NCBI RefSeq assembly: GCF_039631295.1
Contig: NZ_JBDIVE010000006.1
Span: 62,001-126,000, forward strand
Reading direction: 5' to 3'
Length of the DNA stretch: 64,000 nt
Source of the DNA: Viridibacterium sediminicola
Lineage (GTDB): Bacteria > Pseudomonadota > Gammaproteobacteria > Burkholderiales > Rhodocyclaceae
A model generated the notes under the pieces. The model searched no databases and had not been told where the DNA came from. It worked only from the letters and a program-made list of their open reading frames with translations. Shown here piece after piece: positions 53,068-62,900 of this stretch. The number at the start of each line of letters is the position of its first letter. Within the stretch, counting starts at the first letter, position 1. The position numbers and the translations under genes were made by a program.

Positions 53068-55605
53068 ATGCGCCGCCTGCTTTGTATCTTTGCGATCATG
53101 CTGTCGATGACTTGTCGGGCGGAAGACGGCTTGTTCCCCTACGCCATGCCCTGGAACGACACGGCGGCCAATCTCAGCAATCTGAGTGACTGGAACGACA
53201 AGCCGGCGGGGCGCGAGGGCTTTGTCAGCGCACGCGACGGACACCTCTGGGCGGGCGACAAGCGATTGCGTCTGATCGGTGTGAACATCGTCTTCGGCAG
53301 CTGCTTCCCGAGTCATCAGGACGCGGAGGGCGTGGCGGCTCGTCTGGCGCGCATCGGCGTGAACATCGTGCGCTTCCACCACATGGACTCGACGCCCACT
53401 CCGCGTGGCCTGCTGCAAAAAGACATGCGCACGCTGGACCCGGCGCAGCTGGAAAAGCTTGATTACTTCATCGCCGCCCTCAAACGGCAGGGTATTTACA
53501 GCGACCTCAATCTGCACGTCGGGCGCATGTATCCGGGCTTTGCGAGCTGGGGCGAGCGGGCGCCGAAGTACTGGAAGGGCGTCGATAATTTCTTCGCGCC
53601 GATGATTGCGCAGCAAAAGGATTACGCCCGCGATCTGCTCAATCACGTCAATGCCTACACGGGCAAGCGCTATGCCGAAGAGCCGGCGGTGGCCTTCATC
53701 GAGATCAACAATGAAAACGGCTTGCTGCGCGAATGGCGCAGCGGTTCGCTCGATGAGATCAGCGAGCCCTATCGTGGCGCGCTGCAAGCGCAATGGACGC
53801 ACTGGCTTGGTCAGCGCTATGCCGGCGATGCGGCGCTGGCCAAGGCCTGGGGTGCGCGTGAGGTAGCGCTGGGTGCGGAGATGCTGGGGGCACGCTTTGG
53901 CGTAGGCAGTGGCGAATCCGGCTGGAACCTGCAGGTCGTCGGCGGCGCCAAGGCCAGCTACAGCACGCAAGCCGATGGTAGCGCCGAGCTCAAGATCACG
54001 GCCATTGATGCGGATCGCTGGCATGTGCAATGGCATCAGAACAAGCTGCAGTTCAAGGCTGGTGAGCCCTACACGCTGAGCTTGCGACTGAAGGCTGACC
54101 GACCCTTGCGCCTGCGTTTGCAGGCGATGCAGGCACATGCGCCATGGGCCCATCTGTGGGAAAGCGAGCTGGCCGTCGGCACCGAATGGCGCGACTACCG
54201 CTTCAGCTTTGCACCGACGGCTGACGAGGCCGATGCGCGCCTGACCCTCGGCGATCTCGGCGCCAGCCTGGGCAGCGTGTCGCTCGCCAGTGCCAGCCTC
54301 AAGCCCGGCGGCAGTCTGGGGCTCATGCCGGGCGAATCGCTGGCGCAGGGCAGCATCGCCATCCCGACGACGAGCAATTTCCTCAGCCGCACTTTGCCCG
54401 GACAACAGGACTGGCTGCAGTTCCTGTGGGATACCGAAGTCGCTTACTGGCGCGGCATGCAGGACTTCCTCAAGCAGGATCTGGGCGCCAAGTCACTGAT
54501 CATCGGTACCCAGGTCAGCTACAGCCCGGCGCCGATCCAGGCGCAGCTTGATGTGGTCGATGGCCATGCCTACTGGCAGCACCCGAATTTCCCTGGCAAA
54601 CCTTGGGATATCGACAACTGGCGCATCGGCAATACGGCGATGGCCGGCATCGATGGTGGTGGCACCCTGGCCGAGCTGGCATTGCGGCGCGTGCCGGGCA
54701 AGCCCTTCGTGGTCACCGAGTACAACCATCCGGCGCCCAACGAATTCAGCGCCGAGGCCTTTCCGCTGCTTGCGGCCTATGCCGCACTGCAGGACTGGGA
54801 CGGCTTCTTCGTCTACAGCTATGGCGCGCATGATGGCGACTGGAATCCCGGGCGCATCATCAATTTCTTCGACACGCACGCCGATCCTGTGAAGATCAGC
54901 AGCCTGATCAGCGCGGCAGCATTGTTCCGCCGAGGCGATGTCGCCAGAGCGCCCCTGCACGCCGCCGTGATGCCCAGCCAGAGCCGTTTGATTGAAGCGC
55001 TGCGGCGTAACTACAAGATGCCCTCAGCCGATATGTGGGGCGCGCCGCGCAATGCCAGCCTGCAGTCGCAAGTGTCCATCGCGGCTGCGCCCGGCGCCGA
55101 TCTTCCGCTGCCGGTGCGCAGCGACACCGGCGAGCTGCTGTGGGGCGTCGAGCAGAAAGCGACGGTCAGCATCGATACGCCACGCAGCAAGGGCCTGATC
55201 GGCGCAGCGCTGGCGCAGCCCTTCAAGTTGGGTGGCGTCAGCATGCAACTTTTGCAGTCTGCTACCGGCAGCGGCGTGCTGATGGCGACGCTGATCGAAG
55301 GGCAGCGCTTCAGCGAAAAAGGACGCGTGCTGATCACCGCGCTGGGTCGCGAAGAAAACACCGATCAGCGCTGGCTCGATGCAAAGCACAGCAGCCTGGG
55401 GCGCAATTTTGGCCGCGGGCCGGTGCGCGTCGAAGGCATCCATGCGCGCATCAGCCTACCTGTTGCGGCATCACGCGTGCAAGCCTGGGCGCTCGATGAG
55501 CGCGGCAATCGGCGCCAGGCGCTGCCAGTGAGTGGCGATGCGCAAGCACAGCTCGACACCGGGCCGCAGTATCGGGCCTTGTGGTACGAGCTGGAGATCC
55601 GCTGA
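53068..55605 (+). CDS. secreted glycoside hydrolase (clan GH-A, GH5-like) with inserted carbohydrate-binding domain
   Basis: An 845-residue exported enzyme with a short signal peptide (RRLLCIFAIMLSMTCRAE). A TIM-barrel part begins LRLIGVNIVFGSCFPSH. The acid/base Glu is in VAFIEINNENGLL and the nucleophile Glu in KPFVVTEYNHPAPNEF, with HAYWQHPNFPG between them. A region of about 150 residues in the middle (ESGWNLQVVGGAKASYST to DLGASLGSVSLASASL) reads as a CBM4/9-like jelly roll inserted between the two catalytic halves. The C-terminal portion is beta-rich. ATG at 53068 is chosen for its GGAGG site and signal peptide. It is divergent from the DNA ligase gene. The polysaccharide substrate is unknown. 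Confidence 0.82.
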   Translation: MRRLLCIFAIMLSMTCRAEDGLFPYAMPWNDTAANLSNLSDWNDKPAGREGFVSARDGHLWAGDKRLRLIGVNIVFGSCFPSHQDAEGVAARLARIGVNIVRFHHMDSTPTPRGLLQKDMRTLDPAQLEKLDYFIAALKRQGIYSDLNLHVGRMYPGFASWGERAPKYWKGVDNFFAPMIAQQKDYARDLLNHVNAYTGKRYAEEPAVAFIEINNENGLLREWRSGSLDEISEPYRGALQAQWTHWLGQRYAGDAALAKAWGAREVALGAEMLGARFGVGSGESGWNLQVVGGAKASYSTQADGSAELKITAIDADRWHVQWHQNKLQFKAGEPYTLSLRLKADRPLRLRLQAMQAHAPWAHLWESELAVGTEWRDYRFSFAPTADEADARLTLGDLGASLGSVSLASASLKPGGSLGLMPGESLAQGSIAIPTTSNFLSRTLPGQQDWLQFLWDTEVAYWRGMQDFLKQDLGAKSLIIGTQVSYSPAPIQAQLDVVDGHAYWQHPNFPGKPWDIDNWRIGNTAMAGIDGGGTLAELALRRVPGKPFVVTEYNHPAPNEFSAEAFPLLAAYAALQDWDGFFVYSYGAHDGDWNPGRIINFFDTHADPVKISSLISAAALFRRGDVARAPLHAAVMPSQSRLIEALRRNYKMPSADMWGAPRNASLQSQVSIAAAPGADLPLPVRSDTGELLWGVEQKATVSIDTPRSKGLIGAALAQPFKLGGVSMQLLQSATGSGVLMATLIEGQRFSEKGRVLITALGREENTDQRWLDAKHSSLGRNFGRGPVRVEGIHARISLPVAASRVQAWALDERGNRRQALPVSGDAQAQLDTGPQYRALWYELEIR

Positions 55606-55620
55606 GCGGGGAAGGGAGAG

Positions 55621-55638
55621 GACCGGCGCGGGCCGGTC
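55621..55638. terminator. hairpin between convergent genes
   Basis: GACCGGCGCGGGCCGGTC forms an 8-base-pair GC-rich stem in the 46-base gap between the glycoside hydrolase (+) and the dienelactone hydrolase (-) genes. There is no T run. Confidence 0.4.
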
Positions 55639-55651
55639 CTGTGGCGGAGGC

Positions 55652-56542
55652 TTAGCCGCGCAGATGCGCGTTGAAGAAGCTGATCGTGCGTTGCCAGGCC
55701 AGCTTGGCCGAGGCCTCGTCGTAGCGCGGCGTGGTGTCGTTGTTGAAGCCGTGCTCGACGCCCGGATAGATATAGCCTTCAAACTTGACGCCGGCTTCCT
55801 TCAGCGCCGCCTCGTACTTGGGCCAGCCCGCATTGATGCGCTGGTCGTTGCCGGCATAGTGCAAGAGCAGCGGCGCCTTGATCTTCGGCACATCTTCCGT
55901 CGCCGGCTGACCGCCGTAGAACGGCACGCCAGCGGCCAGATCAGGCAGGCGCGTGGCGAGGAAGTTGACCATGCCACCGCCGTAGCAGAAGCCGACGGCA
56001 CCCAGCTTGCCGTTGCCCTCGGGCAGCTTGGCCAGCCAGTTTGCAGCGGCGACGAAATCTTCACGCGTCTTGGTTTGGTCGAGCTTGCCGAACAGGGCCA
56101 CGGCTGCTTCTTCCGTGCCGGGATAGCCGCCAAGCGGGAAGAGGGCGTCCGGCGCGAAGGCGATGAAGTTATCCAGCGCGATGCGGCGCGTGATGTCTTC
56201 GATGTGCGGGTTGAGGCCGCGATTTTCGTGAATCACCAGCACCACCGGCAGTTTGCCCGTGGCATTGGCCGGTTGTACGAGGTAGCCGCGCAGCTTGCCA
56301 TTGCCTTGCGGCGAGGGCAGCTCGACCCAGCTGGTTTTCAGACGCTTGTCATCAGGCTTGATCTGCTGTGCTTCGGCAAAGCGCGGGCTCAGCGCGGCCA
56401 GAAAGCCGGCGGCGGTCATGCTGCCAACCGAGTATTTGCCGGCGGACTCCAGAAAGCCACGACGCGACAAGCCGCCATGCACATATTGATCAAACAGTTT
56501 CAGCACTTCAGGGGGGAAATCCTTGGCGGTCAAACGACTCAT
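55652..56542 (-). CDS. dienelactone hydrolase family protein, TAT-type export
   Basis: A 296-residue alpha/beta hydrolase. The nucleophile is a cysteine in GAVGFCYGGGMVN, as in carboxymethylenebutenolidase, with Asp in LHYAGNDQRINAG and His in YPGVEHGFNND completing the triad. The N-terminus contains LSRRGFLESAGKYSVGSM, an RR motif followed by a weak hydrophobic stretch (AAGFLAALSPRFAEA). This suggests twin-arginine export to the periplasm. Relatives act on dienelactones or other esters; the substrate is not known. The gene is convergent with the glycoside hydrolase. Confidence 0.87.
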   Translation of the reverse strand: MSRLTAKDFPPEVLKLFDQYVHGGLSRRGFLESAGKYSVGSMTAAGFLAALSPRFAEAQQIKPDDKRLKTSWVELPSPQGNGKLRGYLVQPANATGKLPVVLVIHENRGLNPHIEDITRRIALDNFIAFAPDALFPLGGYPGTEEAAVALFGKLDQTKTREDFVAAANWLAKLPEGNGKLGAVGFCYGGGMVNFLATRLPDLAAGVPFYGGQPATEDVPKIKAPLLLHYAGNDQRINAGWPKYEAALKEAGVKFEGYIYPGVEHGFNNDTTPRYDEASAKLAWQRTISFFNAHLRG

Positions 56543-56692
56543 GTGGCTTCTCCTTGGGGTGGGGTGCGAATCTTGGTATGCCGGGGCACTGCTGCGCCCT
56601 CAAGGCAGATGATGCTGGGCGAAGCCCGGGTTTAGCAAGCGCTTGCAGCCGCCCGCTGGCGCTGTGACCGCATCGTGTGGGCAGAGTTCTTA

Positions 56693-56995
56693 GGGCGTGT
56701 TCATACTCACCCGGCGGATTGCGTTGAAGTGCAGTGCTTGCCACGAGCTTGCCAAAAGCGGGCGTGCGACACAGTGCAGGGTCTCGGTTGGCAAAATCGC
56801 CCTGCACAAGGAGCGCAACGCACTATTGCGAGCCCTGCACTTCAACCCTCCGGGCGGGTGCTGAATTGGCCGCAGCACAGCGTTGCAGCTCCTCGTCAGG
56901 CTCAGTTGGCAAACTCGACCCTGACAGCGTCGCTGCGCCATGTTCTGCGCCCAATTCAGTACCCGCGCAACCGTCGCGTGAATGTGAACACGCCC
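56693..56995. mobile_element. MITE-like structured element, copy 2
   Basis: A 303-base copy of the element at 20084-20350, again between TA dinucleotides (56691-56692 and 56996-56997). The ends are GGGCGTGTTCATACTCACCC and GGGCGTGTTCACATTCACGC (right end reversed). Both internal hairpins are kept, but each apical loop is replaced: CTCGGTTGGCAAAATCG and CTCAGTTGGCAAACTCG, nearly the same sequence in both loops. The right edge supplies the final G of the TAG stop codon of the large TPR/glycosyltransferase gene. No transposase is encoded. Confidence 0.85.
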
Positions 56996-59900
56996 TAAGC
57001 CCGCAGATCAGCTGCCAGACTTTGCAGCACGGCCGGCCATTGCCGCGTGCTGTCTTGTCGGTAGAGCCTGACGCTGGCATACCAGGGGCTGTCTGTTCGC
57101 TCGATCAGCCAGCGCCAGTCCGGCACATAGGGCAGCAGGATCCAGGTCGGGCGGCCGAGAGCTGCGGCGAGGTGGGCGACGCTGGTGTCGACGCTGATCA
57201 CCAGATCCATCTGCATGCACAGCGCGGCGGTGTCGCTAAAGTCCTTGATCTCGTCGGCAAACTGGCGGATCTGCGGCTGCGCGCCGAGCTGTGCCCGTTC
57301 GGCCGGACTGAGTTCCTTCTGCAGGCAGACGTATTCGTTGCCGGCGGGCAGATGGGCGAGCAACTGCTCCAGCGCCAGGCTGCGCTGGCGGTCATTGGCG
57401 TGGGTAGGGCTGCCACGCCAGACCAGGCCGATGCGCCGTGCGCGGGGATTGTCCAGTGTATTGCCCAGTCGCGCAGCCCACTGCGCCTGACGTGCTGCAT
57501 CGCTGTACAGATAGGCGTGCGGCGCGGGGATGCTCTCCAGCGTGGTGCCGAGCAAGCCCGGCAGAGACAGCAGCGGGCAGTGGTAGTCGAACTCCGGCAA
57601 GGCTTCGCCCGTGACGATGCACTGACTCAGCGCCTCGATCTTGCTGAACAAGGCGGCCAGCGGTGCGGGGACTTCGGCCAGCACTGTGGCGCCTTGCGCG
57701 GCCAGCACGCTGGCGTAGCGGATGAACTGGATGCTGTCGCCATAGCCTTGCTCGCTGTAGAGCAGGATGCGCCGGCCAGCGAGCGGTGCCACGCCGTCCC
57801 AGCGCGCTTGCGCGAAGCTGCGCTGGCGCTGCCGGAGCTTGTGCCAGCGCAGCTCGTAGAGATTCCAGCCGGCGGCAAGCTCGCCCTTGAGCAGCAAGGC
57901 CAGGCCCTTGTTCCATTGCGCATCGAGATAGTCGGGGCGGATCGCCAGCGCGCGTTCGTAGCTCTCCAGCGCGGCGTCGAGCTGCTTCTGCTCGCACAGC
58001 GAGATGCCGAGGTTGTAGTGCGCATCGGCATAGTCCGGCTGCCGGCGCAGTGCTTCGCGAAAGGCGGCGCAGGCGGCGTCGAACTGTCCCAGGCGCTTGA
58101 GCGCGATGCCACGGTTGTTGATCGCTTCGGCGTAATCGGGGTGCAGCTGCAGCGCGCGATCGAAATGCGTCAGCGCTTCCTCGCTGCGCGAGACTTCGTT
58201 GAGGGCGATGCCGGCATGGTTGTGCGCGACCGGGTCCTCTGCGTCGATGGCGAGACTCTGCGTGATGAGTTCTGCGGCGCGTGCGTACTGGCGCTGCTGC
58301 AAAGCCACCACGCCGAGGTAGTGCAGGCTCGGTGCATGCTGCGCGTTATGCCGCAGGATGTCTTCATACGCCCGGGCCGCCACCGCCAGTTGCCCGGCCT
58401 GATGTTGCGTGAGGGCCGTGGCAAAAGCTTGCTCGCAGGTCTGCTTGGCGCCGAGTGCGAGCAGATCGTCGCGCACGCGTTGCAGCACGCCGGGCCAGCT
58501 GCGATCCGCCGCCTGCCGATAGAGTTTGACCGAGGCATACCAGGGGCTGTCCTCGCGCTCACGCAGCCAGCGCCAGTCAGCGTTGTGGGCGAGCAGGATC
58601 CAGGTCGGGCGGCCGAGTGCTGCGGCAAGATGGGCGACGCTGGTGTCCACACTGATCACCACATCCATCAGGCTGCACAGTGCGGCGGTGTCGCTGAAGT
58701 CCTGCAAGTGCTCGCAGAACAGGCGGACTTTGGGCTGCTTGGTGAGCAGGGAGCGATCTTCGTCGCGCATCTCCTTTTGCAGGCAGATGTAGTCGCCGAC
58801 ATCGGGCAAGCAGTCGATCAGCTCGGACAGCGCGATGCTGCGCCGACGGTCGTCCTTGTGGCCGAGGCTGCCACGCCAGACCAGACCGATACGCGGACGC
58901 GTCTTGCTGCCCAGGCGTGCCGACCATGTGGCGAGGCGCTGGGCATCGGCCTGCAGATAGGCCTGCGGGCTGGGAATATTGGCCAGTGTGGTGGCACAGG
59001 CCAGCGGCAGGGACAGTAGCGAGATCTGGTAGTCAAAGGGTGGCGGCGCCTGATCGCTGAGCAGCAGCTGCACGCCTTGGAGCTGCTGCATCAGGCTGTA
59101 GAGGCTGGCGGGAACTTCGGCAATCACCTCGGCGCCCAGCGCGGCGAGCAGGCGCGTGTAGCGCAGGAACTGGATGCGGTCGCCCAGCCCTTGCTCGCCA
59201 TGGACCAGGATGCGCTTGCCGGCGAGTGCTTCGCGCCCACTCCAGGTGGGCTCCTTGAAATGACGCTTGAATTTACGCAGGCTGCTTTGCTGCCAGCGGC
59301 TTTCATAGAGCGCCCAGCCATGTGCCAGATTGCCACGCGTCAGCTCGCCCAGCGCCTTGTTCCAACTGGCCTCGGCAAAGTCGGGGCGAATCGCCAGCGC
59401 GCTGTCGTAGGCGGCAATCGCGCCATCGATATCGCCCAGTTCGTGCAGCACCACGCCACGGTTGGTCAGCGCTTCGAGATAGTCCGGCTTGAGGGCCAGG
59501 GCGCGCGCGTAGCTGGCCAGCGCATCGAGCGGGCGGTCCAGATTCTTCAACGCCACGCCTAGATTATTGTGCGTCTCCGGCCGCTCCGGCTGCAGTGCCA
59601 GGGCGCGTTGGTAATCGATCACTGCCTCGTTGCTGCACCCCAGATCGTTGAGCACGATGCCGCGATTGCAATGGGTTTCGGCATTGTCTTCGCGGCAGGC
59701 GAGGGCGCGGTCATAGCTGGCCAGCGACTCGGCATAGCGCCCCAGCGCGTGCAGGGCGATGCCACGGTAATTGTGGGCTGAGTCATCTCCGGCATCGATC
59801 TTCAAGGCTGCGTCGAAGGCGCTCAGCGCTTCCGCGTGACGCTGCTGTGTGTTCAGTGCCGTGCCAAGATTCTTGTAGGCCAGCGCAGCGTCCGGGCGAA

Positions 59901-62900
59901 CCTGCAGGGCTTGCGTGATCAAGCTGATGGCGCGATCTTGTTCACCACTCTGGCCGCAGATGATGCCCAGCAGGTGCAGGGCGTCGAAGTGTTGCGGCGC
60001 GTGTTGCAGCACCGTTTCGTACGCCAGACGCGCCTGTGCCAGATCGCCCTGCTTGTGCTTTTGCAGAGCCTCGCTCAGCAGTTTGGCGATGAAGCGCGGG
60101 TCTTCATTGCGCTGCACTGGTTGCAGCGCGGAGAGCGCTTGCTTCAGCTTTTGCAGCAGGCCGGGCCAGTCATTGCGCTGATCCTGACGGAACAACCTGA
60201 CCGAGGGATACCAGGGGCTGTCCTCGCGATCGAGCAGCCAGCGCCAGTCCGGTATCTGCGGCAGCATGATCCAGGTCGGGCGGCCGAGGGCGGCGGCGAG
60301 GTGGGCGACGCTGGTGTCGACACTGATCACCAGATCCATCTGCGCGCAGAGCGCTGCGGTGTCGCCAAAGTCACGCAGTTCGGCGTCGAAGCGGCGGATC
60401 TGCGGATGCTCGGCGAGCGTGGCGGCGTCTGCCGCGCGTAGCTCCTTTTGCAGGCAGACGTAGTCGAACTGCGGAGGCAGATAGCGCAGCAAGACTGCCA
60501 GCGGCAGGCTGCGATGACGGTCGTTCTTGTGCTGCGGGCGTCCGCTCCAGACCAGGCCGACGCGCATGCGCTGCTTGCGACCCAGGCGCTGTGACCAGTG
60601 TTCGAGCCGCGCTGGATCAGCATGCAGATAAGCACCTGGCGATGGAATGCTGTCCAGGTGCGTGTTGAAGGCCAAAGCGAGGGACATCAGCGGGCAGTGG
60701 TAGTCGAACTCGGGCAAGGGCTCGCCATGGGCGTACCAATCGGCGACACCATCGAGCCCGCGCAGCACGCTGAGCAGTGGCGCCGGAACTTCGACGCTGA
60801 CGTGCGCGCCCAGCTTGGCGACTTCTGCCACGTAGCGGATGAACTGGATGCTGTCGCCATAACCTTGCTCGCCGTGCAGCAGGATGCGTTTGCCGCTGAG
60901 ATCTTGCTCGCCACTCCAGCGCGCCTGGCTGAAGCTGCGCTGCTGGCCGAATACCTCGGCTTGCTGCCAGCGCGATTCGTAGAGTCGCCAGCCCGGATCG
61001 AACTGCCCCATCAGCAGCAAAGTCATGCCGCGATTGACGAGCGCTTCGGCGTAGTCGGGCGTGATTTGCAGGGCGCGCGCGAAGTCGTCCAGCGCATCCT
61101 GCAGGCAGTTGAGTTCCTTCAGGGCGACGCCGCGATTATTGAGGGCTTCGGGAAAGGCCGGGCGCTTTTGCAGGGCCTGCGCATAACTGGCCAGCGCTTC
61201 CTGTTCGCGCCCCAGGGCCACCAGGGCCAGGCCGCGATTGCAATGCGCATCGGCATTGTCGGGATTGCAGCGGACGGCCTGCTCGAAGCTCGCCAGCGCT
61301 TCCGCATTGAGCCCCAGCGCCTGCAGGCTGATGCCACGGTAGTTGTGGGCGGCATCGTCGCCGGCTTGCTGGGCCAGCACGCGGTCGAAACACTGCAGTG
61401 CTTCATCGTGCCGGCCGAGGGCCTTGTAGGCCACGCCCAGATTCTTCAGCACCGGTAGATAGCCGGCATTGATCTGCAGTGCTTGGGTGAAGAGATCGAT
61501 GGCGCGTTGATGGTCGCGCAGCTGCCCGCACACCAGGCCCAGCAGATGCAGGGCATCGAAGTTTCCGGGGTGCTTGTCCAGCACACGCTCATAGGCCTGC
61601 TGCGCGGCCTGCAGCTCGCCGCGTTGATGCAGGGCCAGCGCCGCATTGAGCTGGCGTGAGGTGTCTGCCTTGTCGGCCTGGATCTGCAAGTGCACCAGGG
61701 TGCGGCTGTCGAGCAACTCGGTACGCAGCTGTTGCAGGCAGCCCTGCCAGTCGCGCCGCGCATCCTGGCGAATCAGTCGGAAGGAGGGATACCAGGGGCT
61801 GTCCTCGCGATCAAGCAGCCAGCGCCAGTCCGGAATGAAGGGCAAGAGCAGCCAGGTCGGCAGGCCCAGGGCGCCAGCCAGGTGGGCGATGCTGGTGTCG
61901 ACACTGATCACCAGATCCATCTGTGCGCACAGCGCAGCGCTGTCGTTGAAGTCCTGAAGCGCGTCCGTGAAGTGGCGGATCCGCGTTTGCGCGGCAAGTG
62001 TCGCCATATCCGCCGGGCGAAGCTCCTTTTGCAGACAGAAGTAGTCGTAGCCATCGGGCAGATAGTCGATCAGGCTGGCGAGTGCGAGGCTGCGACGATG
62101 ATCGTTGGGATGACTCGGGCGCCCGCTCCAGGCCAGACCGATGCGCGGGCGCTGGCGGGGGCCAAGCTTCTGCGCCCAGTATGTCTGCTGCGCATCCGTG
62201 GCGCGCAGGTAGGCGGCGGCGCGCGGCACGCTGGCCACGGTGGTGCCGAAGGCCAGCGGCAGGGAAGCCAGCGGGCTGTGGTAATCGAAGTCCGGCAGCG
62301 CGTCGCCAGCCTGCACCCACTGCGCGACACCCGCGATGCAGCTGAACAGCGCCAGCAGTTCGCCCGGCGCTTCGACGACCAGGCGCGCACCTTGCTGCAC
62401 CAGCAAGCTGGCATAGCGGATGAACTGGATGCTGTCGCCATAACCTTGCTCGCAATGCAGCAAGATGGTCTTGCCGCTCAGCGGGCTTTGGCCCTGCCAT
62501 TGCGGCTGTGCGAAATGCCTTTGGCGCAGGCGGCTGTCCGCCTTTTTCCAGCGCCATTCGTAGAGCGGCCAGGCCTCGGCCCAACGGCCTGCGAGCAACA
62601 GCACCAAGGCCTTGTTCCAGCCGCTGTTGATGTGCTCGGGATCGACGGCGAGGGCTTGATCGTAGCTGGCGATGGCCTCATCCAGCCGCCTGTGTTCGAG
62701 CAAGGCGATGCCGCGGTTGTAGTGTGCATCGGCATACGCCGGCTGGCGTTGCAGGGCCTGGTCGTAGCTGACCAGGGCCTCATCCAGGCGGCCCAGTTCA
62801 TTGAGCGTGATGCCACGATTGCAATACGCGCTGGCGTCTTCAGGCTGACAGGCAATCGCCTGATTGAAAGCCTGCAGCGCGGCTTCCAGCTGCGCACTGT

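Noticed and set aside
52900..54405. Long upstream extension of the DNA ligase frame
   Set aside because: It is antisense to the glycoside hydrolase gene. The ligase has a perfect signal peptide starting at 52899.
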